Source: an uncultured Flavobacteriaceae bacterium
Lineage (GTDB): Bacteria; Bacteroidota; Bacteroidia; Flavobacteriales; Flavobacteriaceae
Assembly: GCA_937136455.1 (NCBI GenBank)
Contig: CAKZOO010000074.1
Span: forward strand, 53,954-117,953
Direction: 5' to 3'
DNA: 64,000 bases
A program made the position numbers and the translations under genes. Below the pieces are notes generated by a model, which was not told the DNA's origin, did no database searches, and saw only the letters and a program-made list of their open reading frames with translations. Shown here piece by piece: positions 15,978-25,170 of this stretch. Within the stretch, counting starts at the first letter, position 1, and the number at the start of each line of letters is the position of its first letter.

Positions 15978-16641
15978 AAGAATAGATAATACTGTTTACG
16001 ATCAAAAACTGAGCAATTCCATAGTGAGTCAATACGACAAAAGGAGCAAATTTAAAGGGAGTTACAAAAGCATTATAGGCTAAAAGCAAATCTGAAATCA
16101 CAAAACTAAATGCACCGATTACTCCTAAATTCCAATTCCAACGATCAATAGAATTTTTTCTCAAATAAGCAAAATTCACCATAGACAATATCACTAGACA
16201 GTAGATATACATGGGAATTTTAAGTTGATTATCTAAATGCTTATCAAAAATCAAAAAGATAATCACTGTTTGAAATATCAAACTGTATAAAAAACTATTG
16301 TTGATTTTTAGCTTCTTATTTCTTTGAAAAGAAAAAGCTCTAATAAAAAATAAATGAGCGATTAAAAAACTTGAAAGCCCACCTAAAAATACCAGTGGCC
16401 TACCAACCTCAAAAACCATGAATTCATCTCCAATCAGAGAAAATACTAAAGCGAGTGCTGTAGCATTAAAAACACCTTTGTTGGTAATTCTGCTCTTATG
16501 TGTATACAACCAATAAAGAAGTATAAGCATAAGAAAAGGTTTGGTAAATGGCTCAGCTGATGGAAAATAGACAACTGCTGTTATATGTAGATATAACATT
16601 ATAAAATAGATGATTGCGAGTTGTTTAAAATTTAACCTCAT
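15958..16641 (-). CDS. YhhN (TMEM86/lysoplasmalogenase-like) membrane protein, copy 1
   Basis: 227 aa with about eight hydrophobic helices. The conserved acidic signature of the YhhN family is visible: ALVFSLIGDEFMVF (around 70) and FSFVISDLLLAYN near 190. Animal homologues hydrolyse the vinyl ether bond of lysoplasmalogens; the bacterial function is not established. It shares most of its sequence with the gene immediately upstream (16663-17346), a tandem duplication. Confidence 0.85.
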   Translation of the reverse strand: MRLNFKQLAIIYFIMLYLHITAVVYFPSAEPFTKPFLMLILLYWLYTHKSRITNKGVFNATALALVFSLIGDEFMVFEVGRPLVFLGGLSSFLIAHLFFIRAFSFQRNKKLKINNSFLYSLIFQTVIIFLIFDKHLDNQLKIPMYIYCLVILSMVNFAYLRKNSIDRWNWNLGVIGAFSFVISDLLLAYNAFVTPFKFAPFVVLTHYGIAQFLIVNSIIYSFEAPKN

Positions 16642-16662
16642 AAAGAATAGATTTAATATAGT

Positions 16663-17346
16663 TTATTCCTTTGGAGTTTCGAAGGAATAGATGATACTTT
16701 TAACCATTAGAAATTGAGCAGCACCATATAGAGTTAAAACGATAACTGTTGAACCGTAGATGGGGCCAATAAAGTGAGTATAGGCGATAATGATATCAGA
16801 GAAAATAAAGGAAAATGCTCCTATGATACCCAGTTTCCAATTCCAATCATCAACACTGTGTTTTCTTAAGGAAGCAAAATTAGCCATTGCTAAGATTACC
16901 AATACGTATAGAATTACAGGAACTTTAAGTTCATCTTGAACGTACTCATAAAAAATGCTCAAAATAAAGATTCCTTGAACAACAATAATATAAAAGAAAG
17001 GATTTAAAATTGGTTGTTTTTTATTTCTTTGAAGGGAGAAGGCTTTGATATAAAAGAGATGAGTGATTAAAAAACTCATAATTCCTCCAAGAAAAACAAG
17101 AGGTTGCCCTTCTTCATATACCATAAATTGATCCCCAATTAAAGCGAAAACAAGTGCAGCAACTGTTGCATAAAAGACCCCTTTAGTTGTAAACCTACTT
17201 TTATGAGTAAAGAGCCAATAGCCCAATAATAATATTAGGAATGGTTTAGTAAAAGACTCTAATTCTGGAAAATAAACAACTACTGTTATATGGAGATACA
17301 ACAATACAAAGTATATAATAGCCAGTTGTTTAAAATTTAACTTCAT
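16663..17346 (-). CDS. YhhN (TMEM86/lysoplasmalogenase-like) membrane protein, copy 2
   Basis: 227 aa, same length as its neighbour and closely similar over the full span: both begin M(K/R)LNFKQLAIIYF and both end with IIYSFE(T/A)PK. Family acidic residues are in LVFALIGDQFMVY and FSFIFSDIIIAY. Tandem paralogs separated by 21 bp suggest a recent duplication with moderate divergence, enough that both appear functional (no stops, membrane pattern retained). Lies between the M20 hydrolase and copy 1 on a common minus-strand transcript. Confidence 0.85.
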   Translation of the reverse strand: MKLNFKQLAIIYFVLLYLHITVVVYFPELESFTKPFLILLLGYWLFTHKSRFTTKGVFYATVAALVFALIGDQFMVYEEGQPLVFLGGIMSFLITHLFYIKAFSLQRNKKQPILNPFFYIIVVQGIFILSIFYEYVQDELKVPVILYVLVILAMANFASLRKHSVDDWNWKLGIIGAFSFIFSDIIIAYTHFIGPIYGSTVIVLTLYGAAQFLMVKSIIYSFETPKE

Positions 17347-17364
17347 AGATCCGATAGGAATGTT

Positions 17365-18792
17365 TTATTCATATTTTAATGGTGGTGGGCCATCAATCAT
17401 TGGCTCGTAAATTTCGTTTCCTTTTCGCTCTTTAAATTCTTTTTTCATGTCGGATACCAGTTTAGGATTATTAAACAAATCCACCATGGTCATTCCCATC
17501 GCTTTTGAGGCGTAGAGCATTCCTTTATGTCCGATACTCATTGATCCACATGCGATAACTGCCCAGGAGTGCCAAGGAGTATCTTTAGGAGCAACAGTAA
17601 CAGAAAGGTTGATATTTGGAACGACCCAACTCACATCTCCTACATCTGTCGAACCTCCCATAGGGTGTTCTTGAGTTTCGAGTAGGGGGTTAATATTAGA
17701 ATCAAATCCTACCTGAGGTTTTCCGGTAGCTTCTTGGATTTTTTTACCATAAGTTATTTCTTCATCGGTATAAGTGATTGGACCTAATAGTTCTAAATTT
17801 TGTTGCATGGCTTCTTCACCAGTTCTGTTGACCAATACTTCATAAATCCCTGAAATCAGTGAAATTTTATAATCGACATCAGCCATGATTGCAGCACCTT
17901 CAGCCATTTCTTTAATTCGTTCGTAAACGACATTCATGCCTTTGCGCTTAGTGTCTCGAACACGAACCCAAAGTCTTGAGTAATCAGGCACAACATTTAC
18001 AACCTGACCTCCGTCTTGAATATGATAGTGTATGCGTACTGTTGGACGAATGTGTTCGCGGTAGTAATTGATACCCGTAGTGTATAATTCTAGAGCATCA
18101 GAAGCAGATCTACCATTCCAAGGATCTGCTGAGGCATGTGCTGCCTGTCCGAAAAATTCAACTTTAAAATCAACTAAAGCAAGTGAACTCTGTGCATCTG
18201 CTTCAATATTTGATCCAGGATGCCAACTCACATTGACATCAACATCATCCCACAAACCTTCTTTTACCATCCATACTTTGGCAAAAAACTTTTCTTCTGC
18301 AGGAGTTCCAAGAAACTTAACTGTACCTTGAAGTTTACCAGCTTCGATTTGTTCTTTGATTGCAATGGCAGCTCCTAATGAAGCAGTACCAAACATATTG
18401 TGACCACAACCGTGACCAGGAGCTCCTTCGACTAGTGGTTCTTTTGTCGGTTGTGATTTTTGTGATATACCAGGTAATGCATCAAATTCCCCTAAAATAC
18501 TAATAACTGGCTTGCCAGAGCCATAGGTCGCTGTAAAAGCTGTTGGAATTCCAGCAACGCCACGTTCCACTTTCATTCCATTTTCTTCAGCATAGGTGGC
18601 TAAAAGTTCAGCAGATTTAGTTTCGTTAAAGGCTGTTTCAGCAAGAGCCCATATGGAATCACTAATTTCTATTAATTTGTCTTGATGACGTTCAATGGAA
18701 GCGACTATTTCTTTCTTTTGTTTGCTCATCTTTTGAGCATAAAAATGAGTACTAAAACTAAATAGAATCAGTAGAAGAAGGGATTTTTTCAT
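17365..18792 (-). CDS. Secreted M20 family amidohydrolase (AbgB-like)
   Basis: 475 aa. A signal peptide is clear (MKKSLLLLILFSFSTHFYAQ). Metal ligands of the M20 fold: GHGCGHNMFGT near 128, TPAEEK near 160, HPGSN near 193 and a late MGGSTDVGDVSW. The dimerisation domain has FFGQAAHASADPWNGRSASD. The nearest characterised relatives cleave p-aminobenzoyl-glutamate or N-acyl amino acids; the exact substrate is unknown. Probably periplasmic. First gene of a minus-strand cluster with the two YhhN proteins and the GNAT gene. Confidence 0.88.
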   Translation of the reverse strand: MKKSLLLLILFSFSTHFYAQKMSKQKKEIVASIERHQDKLIEISDSIWALAETAFNETKSAELLATYAEENGMKVERGVAGIPTAFTATYGSGKPVISILGEFDALPGISQKSQPTKEPLVEGAPGHGCGHNMFGTASLGAAIAIKEQIEAGKLQGTVKFLGTPAEEKFFAKVWMVKEGLWDDVDVNVSWHPGSNIEADAQSSLALVDFKVEFFGQAAHASADPWNGRSASDALELYTTGINYYREHIRPTVRIHYHIQDGGQVVNVVPDYSRLWVRVRDTKRKGMNVVYERIKEMAEGAAIMADVDYKISLISGIYEVLVNRTGEEAMQQNLELLGPITYTDEEITYGKKIQEATGKPQVGFDSNINPLLETQEHPMGGSTDVGDVSWVVPNINLSVTVAPKDTPWHSWAVIACGSMSIGHKGMLYASKAMGMTMVDLFNNPKLVSDMKKEFKERKGNEIYEPMIDGPPPLKYE

Positions 18793-18819
18793 AAAATTGA
18801 GAGTTAAAGAAATTAAATA

Positions 18820-18842
18820 TAGTAAATGTTTTTTATTTACTA
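18820..18842. repeat. Inverted repeat between SSS and M20 genes
   Basis: TAGTAAAT (18820-18827) and ATTTACTA (18835-18842) are perfect 8-bp arms with a 7-nt spacer, 28-50 bp upstream of the M20 start and 49 bp after the symporter stop. It could be a weak terminator or an operator; the U-run is poor. Confidence 0.35.
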
Positions 18843-18890
18843 ATTAAAATTCTACCTCTTTACAATAGCCAGCTGTGATTTAACGGATAA

Positions 18891-20582
18891 TTAGGCACTT
18901 GATTTAATCGTAAATTTTTGAATTACAAAGCTGATTAGAACTACTAAAATACATCCTAATAGGTTAAGCCATAAATAGGACATCCAATCTAAATAATAAA
19001 CTAAAAGAACTACGATCTGAGTAATTATAGCTGCTTTAAAGACAGCTTTTCCTTGAATTAATTTTATAAAAAAGGCAATTAAAAAGATCCCTAAAATATT
19101 TCCGTAAAAGATTGACCCTATGATATTAACCAATTGAATTAGATTGTCAAAAAGGTTTGCAATTGAAGCAATTCCAATTGCTATTAATCCCCAAGCTAGA
19201 GTAAATAGTTTGGAAGCTTTGAGATAGTGTTCTGCGTTTTCTTTTTTCTTGTGATGTCTCTGATAGAGATCTATTGCCGTAATAGTTCCAAGGGCATTGA
19301 GTTCTGAAGCAGAAGAAGACATCGCTGCAGACATAATCACAGCGAGGAGTAATCCGATGAGTCCAATAGGTAAATTGTTGAGAATGTAATGGATAAACAC
19401 ATAATCCTTGTCGTTTGATTCTAATTCTGGAGCGGCTTTTTCAAGTAGTTCCTTTGCTGCTTTTCTATAATATTTTTCATCTGAATCGATGGATTTTAAA
19501 ACTTTTTTGCTGCTGTATATTCGTGCTTCATCCTCAGAATTTAGAGCATCGATATAATTCAATTGAGCTTCTTTTTTATCCTTTTCCAAATTTTGATATT
19601 TACCCTCTAATGCTTTAAAATTTTCTCGATAATTTGAATCGATCAATCGTTCTTTAGTCAAGGGATTAAAGTGAATGGGGCTCGGATTAATTTGATAAAA
19701 TACAAAAACCATGACTCCTGTGAGTAGGATAAAAAACTGCATAGGTACTTTTAAAAGTCCATTAAAGATGAGTCCAAGTCGGCTTTCTCTGATGGATTTT
19801 CCTGTTAAATAGCGTTGAACCTGGCTTTGATCGGTTCCAAAATAAGACAAGGCTAGGAAGAATCCTCCTGTGAGTCCACTCCAGAGGGTATACCTACTGC
19901 TTGTGTCAAAACTAAAATCTAAGATGTTGAGTTTATCGTGAACAGCTGCAAGTGAAAGCGCATTGTTAAAGTCGATCTCAGATGGAAAACTCTTTAAGAT
20001 GTAGAAAAAAGCGAGTGTCATTCCAGAAAACATGATAAACATCTGCTGTTTTTGTGTGACATTCACAGCTTTTGTTCCACCACTTACGGTATAGATCATT
20101 ACCGATATTCCAATAATGATAACTAGAATTCGAAGTGGCCAACCTAAAATTGCTGAGAGGATTATAGCTGGTGCAAAGATGGTAATCCCAGCTGCAAGAC
20201 CTCTTTGAACTAAAAAGAGTAGGGCGGTAAGCGTTCTTGTTTGAACTCCAAAACGATTTTCTAAAAACTCATAGGCTGTTCTGACCTTTAGTTTGTAATA
20301 AAGTGGAATAAATACCACACAAATAACAATCATAGCTAATGGAAGACCAAAGTAGAACTGCACAAATCCCATTCCATCGTGAAAGGCCTGTCCAGGAGTG
20401 GATAAGAATGTAATCGCAGATGCTTGTGTAGCCATGACCGACAAACCAATAGTCCACCAAGGGGTGTTATTGCCAGCAAGCACGTAATCTTCTACATTTT
20501 GAGCTCCTCTTGTTTTCCAATAACCGTAACCGATAATAAACAATAGGGTACCTATAAGGATCATCCAATCAATAGTGCTCAT
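18891..20582 (-). CDS. Sodium:solute symporter (SSS family)
   Basis: 563 aa with 13 or so transmembrane helices. SSS landmarks: WWTIGLSVMATQASAITFLS near 40, RTAYEFLENRFG near 100, and SYFGTDQSQVQRYLTGKS near 245. A hydrophilic, charged, coiled-coil-like insert of roughly 90 residues (about 310-400) splits two membrane helices. Substrate unknown. It is the last gene of a tight operon: PIG-L protein, 28-aa microprotein, symporter, with single-base gaps between stop and start codons, so substrate release by the secreted deacetylase-like protein and uptake here may be linked. Confidence 0.9.
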   Translation of the reverse strand: MSTIDWMILIGTLLFIIGYGYWKTRGAQNVEDYVLAGNNTPWWTIGLSVMATQASAITFLSTPGQAFHDGMGFVQFYFGLPLAMIVICVVFIPLYYKLKVRTAYEFLENRFGVQTRTLTALLFLVQRGLAAGITIFAPAIILSAILGWPLRILVIIIGISVMIYTVSGGTKAVNVTQKQQMFIMFSGMTLAFFYILKSFPSEIDFNNALSLAAVHDKLNILDFSFDTSSRYTLWSGLTGGFFLALSYFGTDQSQVQRYLTGKSIRESRLGLIFNGLLKVPMQFFILLTGVMVFVFYQINPSPIHFNPLTKERLIDSNYRENFKALEGKYQNLEKDKKEAQLNYIDALNSEDEARIYSSKKVLKSIDSDEKYYRKAAKELLEKAAPELESNDKDYVFIHYILNNLPIGLIGLLLAVIMSAAMSSSASELNALGTITAIDLYQRHHKKKENAEHYLKASKLFTLAWGLIAIGIASIANLFDNLIQLVNIIGSIFYGNILGIFLIAFFIKLIQGKAVFKAAIITQIVVLLVYYLDWMSYLWLNLLGCILVVLISFVIQKFTIKSSA

Positions 20583-20583
20583 A

Positions 20584-20670
20584 TCAATAGTTGGTCATTA
20601 AGAGGTAAAACAAAAGAATATAGATCGCATTTGCAGCCAGTACTAGTCCATACCAAGAATTCCACTTCAT
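20584..20670 (-). CDS. 28-aa single-pass membrane microprotein
   Basis: A 28-codon ORF lies exactly between the PIG-L and SSS genes. Its ATG follows the PIG-L TAA after one base (TAAtATG) and its TGA precedes the SSS ATG after one base (TGAtATG). The peptide starts MKWNSWYGLVLAAN, has one hydrophobic helix (residues 8-25), and ends LLMTNY. Junctions this tight leave almost no non-coding DNA, which is strong evidence for translation. Many SSS transporters have small membrane partner subunits (DUF485, DUF4212, YhdT types); this could be a much smaller analogue. Family not recognised; too short for standard callers. Confidence 0.75.
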   Translation of the reverse strand: MKWNSWYGLVLAANAIYILLFYLLMTNY

Positions 20671-20671
20671 A

Positions 20672-23173
20672 TTAATTGTTGTTTTGTGATAATAGGTTTG
20701 CAAATAGTTTATAAGCACCCGCAACTCCAGCAGGTAGTTCTCTAAAGAAGCTGATACCTGTATAGATATAGGTTCCTTTTCCATAGGGAGCAATCAATAA
20801 ACTACCTTGTTTTGGAGTTTCACCTATGTCGTTCATTTCTAGTGGTGCAGCAAAATTTGAATCCCATTGATTTGGAAAATACAAGCCTCGCTCTTGAACC
20901 CAATTGTCAAAATCTTTCTCAGTAATTTTATTGGGATCATTTAAAACGGGATGTTCAGGAAGTAAAAATCTCACTTCTGCATTTTCTTCAGCAACACGAT
21001 CTCTTGACAATTGAAGCGAATAGGGAGATGCCTCTGATAGATCCATTCCAGATCTTCCACTGGTGTTGTATTGGGTAATCATGGTTCCACCTTTATATAC
21101 ATAATCGAGTAATAATTCTTTTTTCGTTCTCAATTCAGGATAGACATTGTAAACTCTTACTCCTAATACTACAGCATCATAGGCTTCTAAAAGTTCTGAT
21201 GTTATCGATTCTATTGAAATTAAGTCTACTTGATATCCAATTTGTTCTAAACTCTCAGGTACTTGATCTCCAGCTCCCATGATATATGCGATTCGTTCTC
21301 CTCTTTTTTCAATGGAGAGTTTTACGGCTTTAAAAGAAGCGGGCACTAAAACATCTTGTTTGGGTATATGATCGTAATCAATCTCAATGTGGTGTTTGTC
21401 GTAAAGCTCATTTTCAATTTTCGCTTTAGCATTTATAGTATAGCTTCCTTCTTTATTGGAGGGAGTTAATTGAAATGAAAATAATTGCGACTCTCCTTGA
21501 CTATCAAAATCAAATAGGTGTTTTTTAGGTTCGATATTCCAAGAGTTTGGAATCTCTAAATAGACTTCACCTTCGATGGAATCACTGAGTGCTTTAACTT
21601 CTACTTGAACAGTTTTAGGTTGTAAATTTGTAAAGAGACTTACCTGATCTTTGAACTCTAAGCTAATCTTAGGAAGGATGCTAAAATTATTCAGTAGTTC
21701 TCCCTTATCTGGTTTGGAAGTGCGGTATACAGCAGCCCTTTCTATTGGAATTGCAACTCCATTTATACTTAAAAGGATTTTAAACCTTATGCGATTTGGA
21801 GTATTTGGAAGACCTATAAAGTCGGTATTATTAGTGGAGTAAATTCCAATATCATCGGTGGATTTATCGAGCCAATAGGGAGTGTTGTAAGGAGTCTCTT
21901 TGTCAATATGTATACTTAGTTTTGTGCTTGTCTTTTGATTGTTTTCTAGAGAAAATCCTTTGATAGAACTTGCTGTTTGATAATTAGATTCGACTTTTTG
22001 AATGCTTACAAGATTGTTTGATCGATTGATGGCTTCAAGAATAAACTCAACATCACTTCCAGGGTTTGTGTAGGCTTTGGTCGCATTCGCTTCAATAAAA
22101 ATTCCATTTATTGCCAATATAAAATCAACCAATTCTTTTGTTTTCTCTCGTTTCCAAAAACTGTCTTCCAACTTGTTGAGTAGGGTATAAGCTTCGAGTA
22201 AAACTGGAGTATGTGTTGAAGGATCGGCATAGTTGAAATTTTTTTCAAGAGGCTTGAGAAGCTTTTCAATTGCATGCCCACCTTTGATTCGATTCCAAGA
22301 GGTGTCAATTCCTTCAAAGAGATCTCCTGTTGAGAGTTTACTGCCCTTGATGAGTTCTAGGTATTCGTTTTCTGACCCTCTTTGTAAACGTCGTCCAAAT
22401 CCTTGACAGAGGTGTTGACTGCTAGCTATTGAAGCAATCTCATTGTTGGAGATTCCAAGTGAAGGATAGTAAACTCCGACATCGTATTTTAAAAGGTTAT
22501 CCTGGTTAGCTTCTTCAAATTTTTCAGCAGATCCATAAAACCACCAAGAGGTATTAAAGAACAAGCGTTTGGGTTTCCAACTCTCAGTTGCTGTTCTGAG
22601 TGGGAATAATTCTGTATTGTCGATCAAATCGAAGGCTTCAACAGATAGTATAGCGGATGTTGTGTGGTGTCCATGAGTGCTTCCTGGACTTCGATGATCA
22701 AATCGATTGATGATCACGTCTGGTTTAAACAAGCGAATCCGATCGATGATATCAGTTAATAGTTCTTGTTTATCCCATATTCTTAAGGTTTCGTCTGGAT
22801 GCTTTGAATAACCAAAATCGATTGCTCTTGTAAAATACTGCTCTCCACCGTCAATAGAACGCGCTTTTTTGAGTTCTTCAGTTCTTAAAACACCTAATAA
22901 TTCTCGTATTTCAGTACCTATAAGGTTTTGACCACCATCACCCCTTGTCATTGCCAAATAAGCCGTTTTAGCGTGTATTTGATGGGTTAAATATGCTATT
23001 AATCGTGTGTTTTCGTCATCAGGGTGAGCAGCTACAAACATTACTCTACCTAGGAAGTTGAGCTTTTGTAAGTCTAAATGTAGTTCAGATGATGATTTAG
23101 TGCGAGGTTGTTGTGCAAACAGGTGAAGATTGCAAAAAAAAAGTAAGCTTAATAGTATAGAGCGTGTGTTCAT
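20672..23173 (-). CDS. Large secreted PIG-L family deacetylase-like protein
   Basis: 833 aa. Signal peptide MNTRSILLSLLFFCNLHLFA. The PIG-L domain occupies about residues 35-300: zinc motif FVAAHPDDENTR, then RGDGGQNLIG and the distal His in STHGHHTTSAIL. The C-terminal 500 residues are beta-rich (Ig-like, extracellular) and end with a GATase-like segment: YDAVVLGVRVYN and YVYKGGTMITQYN. PIG-L enzymes remove N-acetyl groups from GlcNAc-type sugars; the substrate here is unknown. First gene of the operon with the microprotein and symporter, suggesting glycan or glycoside processing coupled to uptake. Confidence 0.88.
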   Translation of the reverse strand: MNTRSILLSLLFFCNLHLFAQQPRTKSSSELHLDLQKLNFLGRVMFVAAHPDDENTRLIAYLTHQIHAKTAYLAMTRGDGGQNLIGTEIRELLGVLRTEELKKARSIDGGEQYFTRAIDFGYSKHPDETLRIWDKQELLTDIIDRIRLFKPDVIINRFDHRSPGSTHGHHTTSAILSVEAFDLIDNTELFPLRTATESWKPKRLFFNTSWWFYGSAEKFEEANQDNLLKYDVGVYYPSLGISNNEIASIASSQHLCQGFGRRLQRGSENEYLELIKGSKLSTGDLFEGIDTSWNRIKGGHAIEKLLKPLEKNFNYADPSTHTPVLLEAYTLLNKLEDSFWKREKTKELVDFILAINGIFIEANATKAYTNPGSDVEFILEAINRSNNLVSIQKVESNYQTASSIKGFSLENNQKTSTKLSIHIDKETPYNTPYWLDKSTDDIGIYSTNNTDFIGLPNTPNRIRFKILLSINGVAIPIERAAVYRTSKPDKGELLNNFSILPKISLEFKDQVSLFTNLQPKTVQVEVKALSDSIEGEVYLEIPNSWNIEPKKHLFDFDSQGESQLFSFQLTPSNKEGSYTINAKAKIENELYDKHHIEIDYDHIPKQDVLVPASFKAVKLSIEKRGERIAYIMGAGDQVPESLEQIGYQVDLISIESITSELLEAYDAVVLGVRVYNVYPELRTKKELLLDYVYKGGTMITQYNTSGRSGMDLSEASPYSLQLSRDRVAEENAEVRFLLPEHPVLNDPNKITEKDFDNWVQERGLYFPNQWDSNFAAPLEMNDIGETPKQGSLLIAPYGKGTYIYTGISFFRELPAGVAGAYKLFANLLSQNNN

Positions 23174-23210
23174 GAATTCCCTTTTGAACCAAAATACAAT
23201 ATTTTAGTTC

Positions 23211-23789
23211 TTAGGAATTACAAAATTTTGTTAATGTTTGGTAGACTAGAGCTGTAGGTAAACCTACTACATTATTGTAGGAACCCTCGATTTTTTCAAC
23301 AGCAATTAAGCCAATCCACTCTTGAATTCCATAGGAACCTGCCTTGTCAAAAGGTTGGTATAGTTCAATATAATATTCGATGTCTTTTTTGGAAATCACA
23401 TTGAATTTAACCTTTGTTATCGCATTTACTACTACTTGTTTTTGAGTAGAAGTAAAACATACAGAAGTGTATACCTCATGCCAATTTCCAGAGAGTTCTT
23501 CTAACATTTCTAAAGCCTGAATCTTATCATTGGGTTTTCCAAGTGCTTTGTTTTTAAACCATACAATGGTATCTGAAGTAATGAGAACCTCATCTGTTGC
23601 AAGTCCCTTTTTTAAAGGTTCTGCTTTTAAAATCGATAGATAGTCAGTGATTTCTTCTTTTACTAAATAAGAGGGATACTCTTCTGCAACTTCTTGGGTC
23701 CTGATTTCAACATCAATTCCCATATCCTTAAAAAAGTTTTTCCTTCTAGGAGAAGAAGATCCCAATACTACCTTACAATTCAAATCCAT
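23211..23789 (-). CDS. maf: Maf family nucleotide pyrophosphatase
   Basis: 192 aa. Family signature at the N-terminus VVLGSSSPRRKNFFKDMG, then EEYP, a central ITSDTIVWFKNKALGKP (Asp of the active site) and the C-terminal PFDKAGSYGIQEWIG and NNVVGLPTALVYQ. Maf proteins hydrolyse non-canonical or m5 dTTP/UTP nucleotides and are linked to septum inhibition. It precedes nothing on its strand until PIG-L and follows the KdsC-like gene by 3 bp, so they form one transcript. Confidence 0.93.
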   Translation of the reverse strand: MDLNCKVVLGSSSPRRKNFFKDMGIDVEIRTQEVAEEYPSYLVKEEITDYLSILKAEPLKKGLATDEVLITSDTIVWFKNKALGKPNDKIQALEMLEELSGNWHEVYTSVCFTSTQKQVVVNAITKVKFNVISKKDIEYYIELYQPFDKAGSYGIQEWIGLIAVEKIEGSYNNVVGLPTALVYQTLTKFCNS

Positions 23790-23792
23790 GAA

Positions 23793-24314
23793 CTAGTCAT
23801 TTTTAGCATCATAAGCAGGAGGCCAATCACCTCTTACTTTAAGTACTTGTTCAATCACATCTCTAACGCACTCATCACCTCCAATTCGATGAGAAATATA
23901 ATGGGATAGTTCCTTTACTTCAGGAACAGCATCTTGTGGACAGGTTGCTAATCCTACTGCTTTTAAAGGTGGAATATCTGGAATATCATCTCCCATATAG
24001 AGGATGTTTTCTGGTTTAGTGCCAGTTTTTTGAATAAAATCTTCAAAAGCCTCCATCTTATAAGAAGCGCCTAAATAAATATGTTCAACCCCTAGAGCGG
24101 CAAATCTCTTTTGAACTCCAGGATCTGTTCCCCCAGAAATTAAACAAATCGTATATCCTAAATTGAGGGCTTGCTTTACTGCATAACCATCTTTGACACT
24201 GACAGTTCGAAGTAATTGTCCTTGTTCACTAATTTGAACGGTTCCATCGGTAAACACACCATCCACATCAAATATAAAGGTGTCAATTTTATGCAAGTAT
24301 TCTTTATAACTCAT
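23793..24314 (-). CDS. KdsC-like HAD phosphatase
   Basis: 173 aa. HAD motif I TFIFDVDGVFTDGTV, motif II LISGGTDPGVQKR, motif IV ILYMGDDIPDIPPL. The short size, without a cap, and the DGVxTDG motif match the KDO-8-phosphate phosphatase/YrbI subfamily, used in LPS or related sugar synthesis. An upstream ATG at 24335 adds seven residues deep in the neighbour; the ATG at 24314 matches the usual SYKEYL start and overlaps the DUF2520 gene by 11 bp. Exact substrate is not provable from sequence. Confidence 0.88.
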   Translation of the reverse strand: MSYKEYLHKIDTFIFDVDGVFTDGTVQISEQGQLLRTVSVKDGYAVKQALNLGYTICLISGGTDPGVQKRFAALGVEHIYLGASYKMEAFEDFIQKTGTKPENILYMGDDIPDIPPLKAVGLATCPQDAVPEVKELSHYISHRIGGDECVRDVIEQVLKVRGDWPPAYDAKND

Positions 24315-25056
24315 TGTATTGGTCTTTAATAGCATTACTTAACTGCTCGTATCTATTTTTGTGATTTGGATCTTTGATCATGTTTAAATGTTGTTCAATT
24401 GTCTTGAAATCATTTCGTCTAGCGGGACCAGATTGAATGCTTTTGGGATCAAAAGCTACAGCATTTTTAGCAGTTTGAAGAATTAATTCATTTAATAAAT
24501 CATCAGGAAGCTCAAAATCGGACAATAGTTCTTTGCTTATCCCAAACAAATAATTACTGAAATTATTGGCAAATACCGCAGCTAAATGAGCTTCTTTACG
24601 TTTGTTTGAATCGATCTCTCGAACATCAATTGATAGGATATTAGCCAATTTCTTTAATACTTCGCATGTCTTTTTGTTTTTAGCTTCTATCAATATTGGA
24701 ACACATTTAAAGTTGACAAAGCTTTTGGTATTGTAGGTTTGCAGAGGATAAAAGACTCCTGCATTCTCGGAAGTTAGACTAGTTAGAGAAAGTGATCCTG
24801 CACAATGGGCAATCACCGATTTATGTTTGCCAACTGCCGCTTCACATTCCTCAACGGCTGAATCTGATACTGCTAATAGTATCACATCAGATTTTTTGGC
24901 TTTTTTAAAGTCAGTGCTGGTACTTGATTTTGTGAAATACTGAAGTGCTTCCTTAGATCTTCCTATGATTTGAAGATGGATCTGATCACTTTCTAAAAAA
25001 GTGTGATATAAATTTCTGGCAAGAGCTCCAGTTCCTATAATTGTTACTTCAATCAT
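24304..25056 (-). CDS. DUF2520 Rossmann-like protein
   Basis: 250 aa. N-terminal NAD(P)-binding fold: VTIIGTGALARNLYHTF, then VILLAVSDSAVEE and HCAGSLSL; C-terminal helical DUF2520 domain with KRKEAHLAAVFANNFSNYL and SGPARRNDFKTIEQHL. It resembles 6-phosphogluconate/ketopantoate-type dehydrogenases but its substrate is unknown. The ATG at 25056 is used because an earlier ATG at 25080 adds a segment not in the fold. A near-consensus -7 (TATTTTCG) lies just upstream. Operon DUF2520, KdsC-like, maf is conserved in flavobacteria. Confidence 0.9.
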   Translation of the reverse strand: MIEVTIIGTGALARNLYHTFLESDQIHLQIIGRSKEALQYFTKSSTSTDFKKAKKSDVILLAVSDSAVEECEAAVGKHKSVIAHCAGSLSLTSLTSENAGVFYPLQTYNTKSFVNFKCVPILIEAKNKKTCEVLKKLANILSIDVREIDSNKRKEAHLAAVFANNFSNYLFGISKELLSDFELPDDLLNELILQTAKNAVAFDPKSIQSGPARRNDFKTIEQHLNMIKDPNHKNRYEQLSNAIKDQYNEL

Positions 25057-25143
25057 ATGAGCGAAAATACAAAAAGGCAAATCAATTTCCTTAAATGCAT
25101 CTTAAATTTTAAGGTAAAATTTATTTAGTAGGTAAGAAGTACT

Positions 25144-25151
25144 TACTTTTG
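25144..25151 (+). promoter_or_regulatory. -7 element of ccsBA
   Basis: TACTTTTG matches TAnnTTTG, 19 bp before the ATG at 25171. No spaced TTG was found. Confidence 0.4.
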
Positions 25152-25170
25152 TTTTGCTATTTATTTTACT

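Noticed and set aside
24315..24335. Upstream ATG for the KdsC-like phosphatase
   Set aside because: Adds seven residues read from the neighbour gene; family members begin near SYKEYL.
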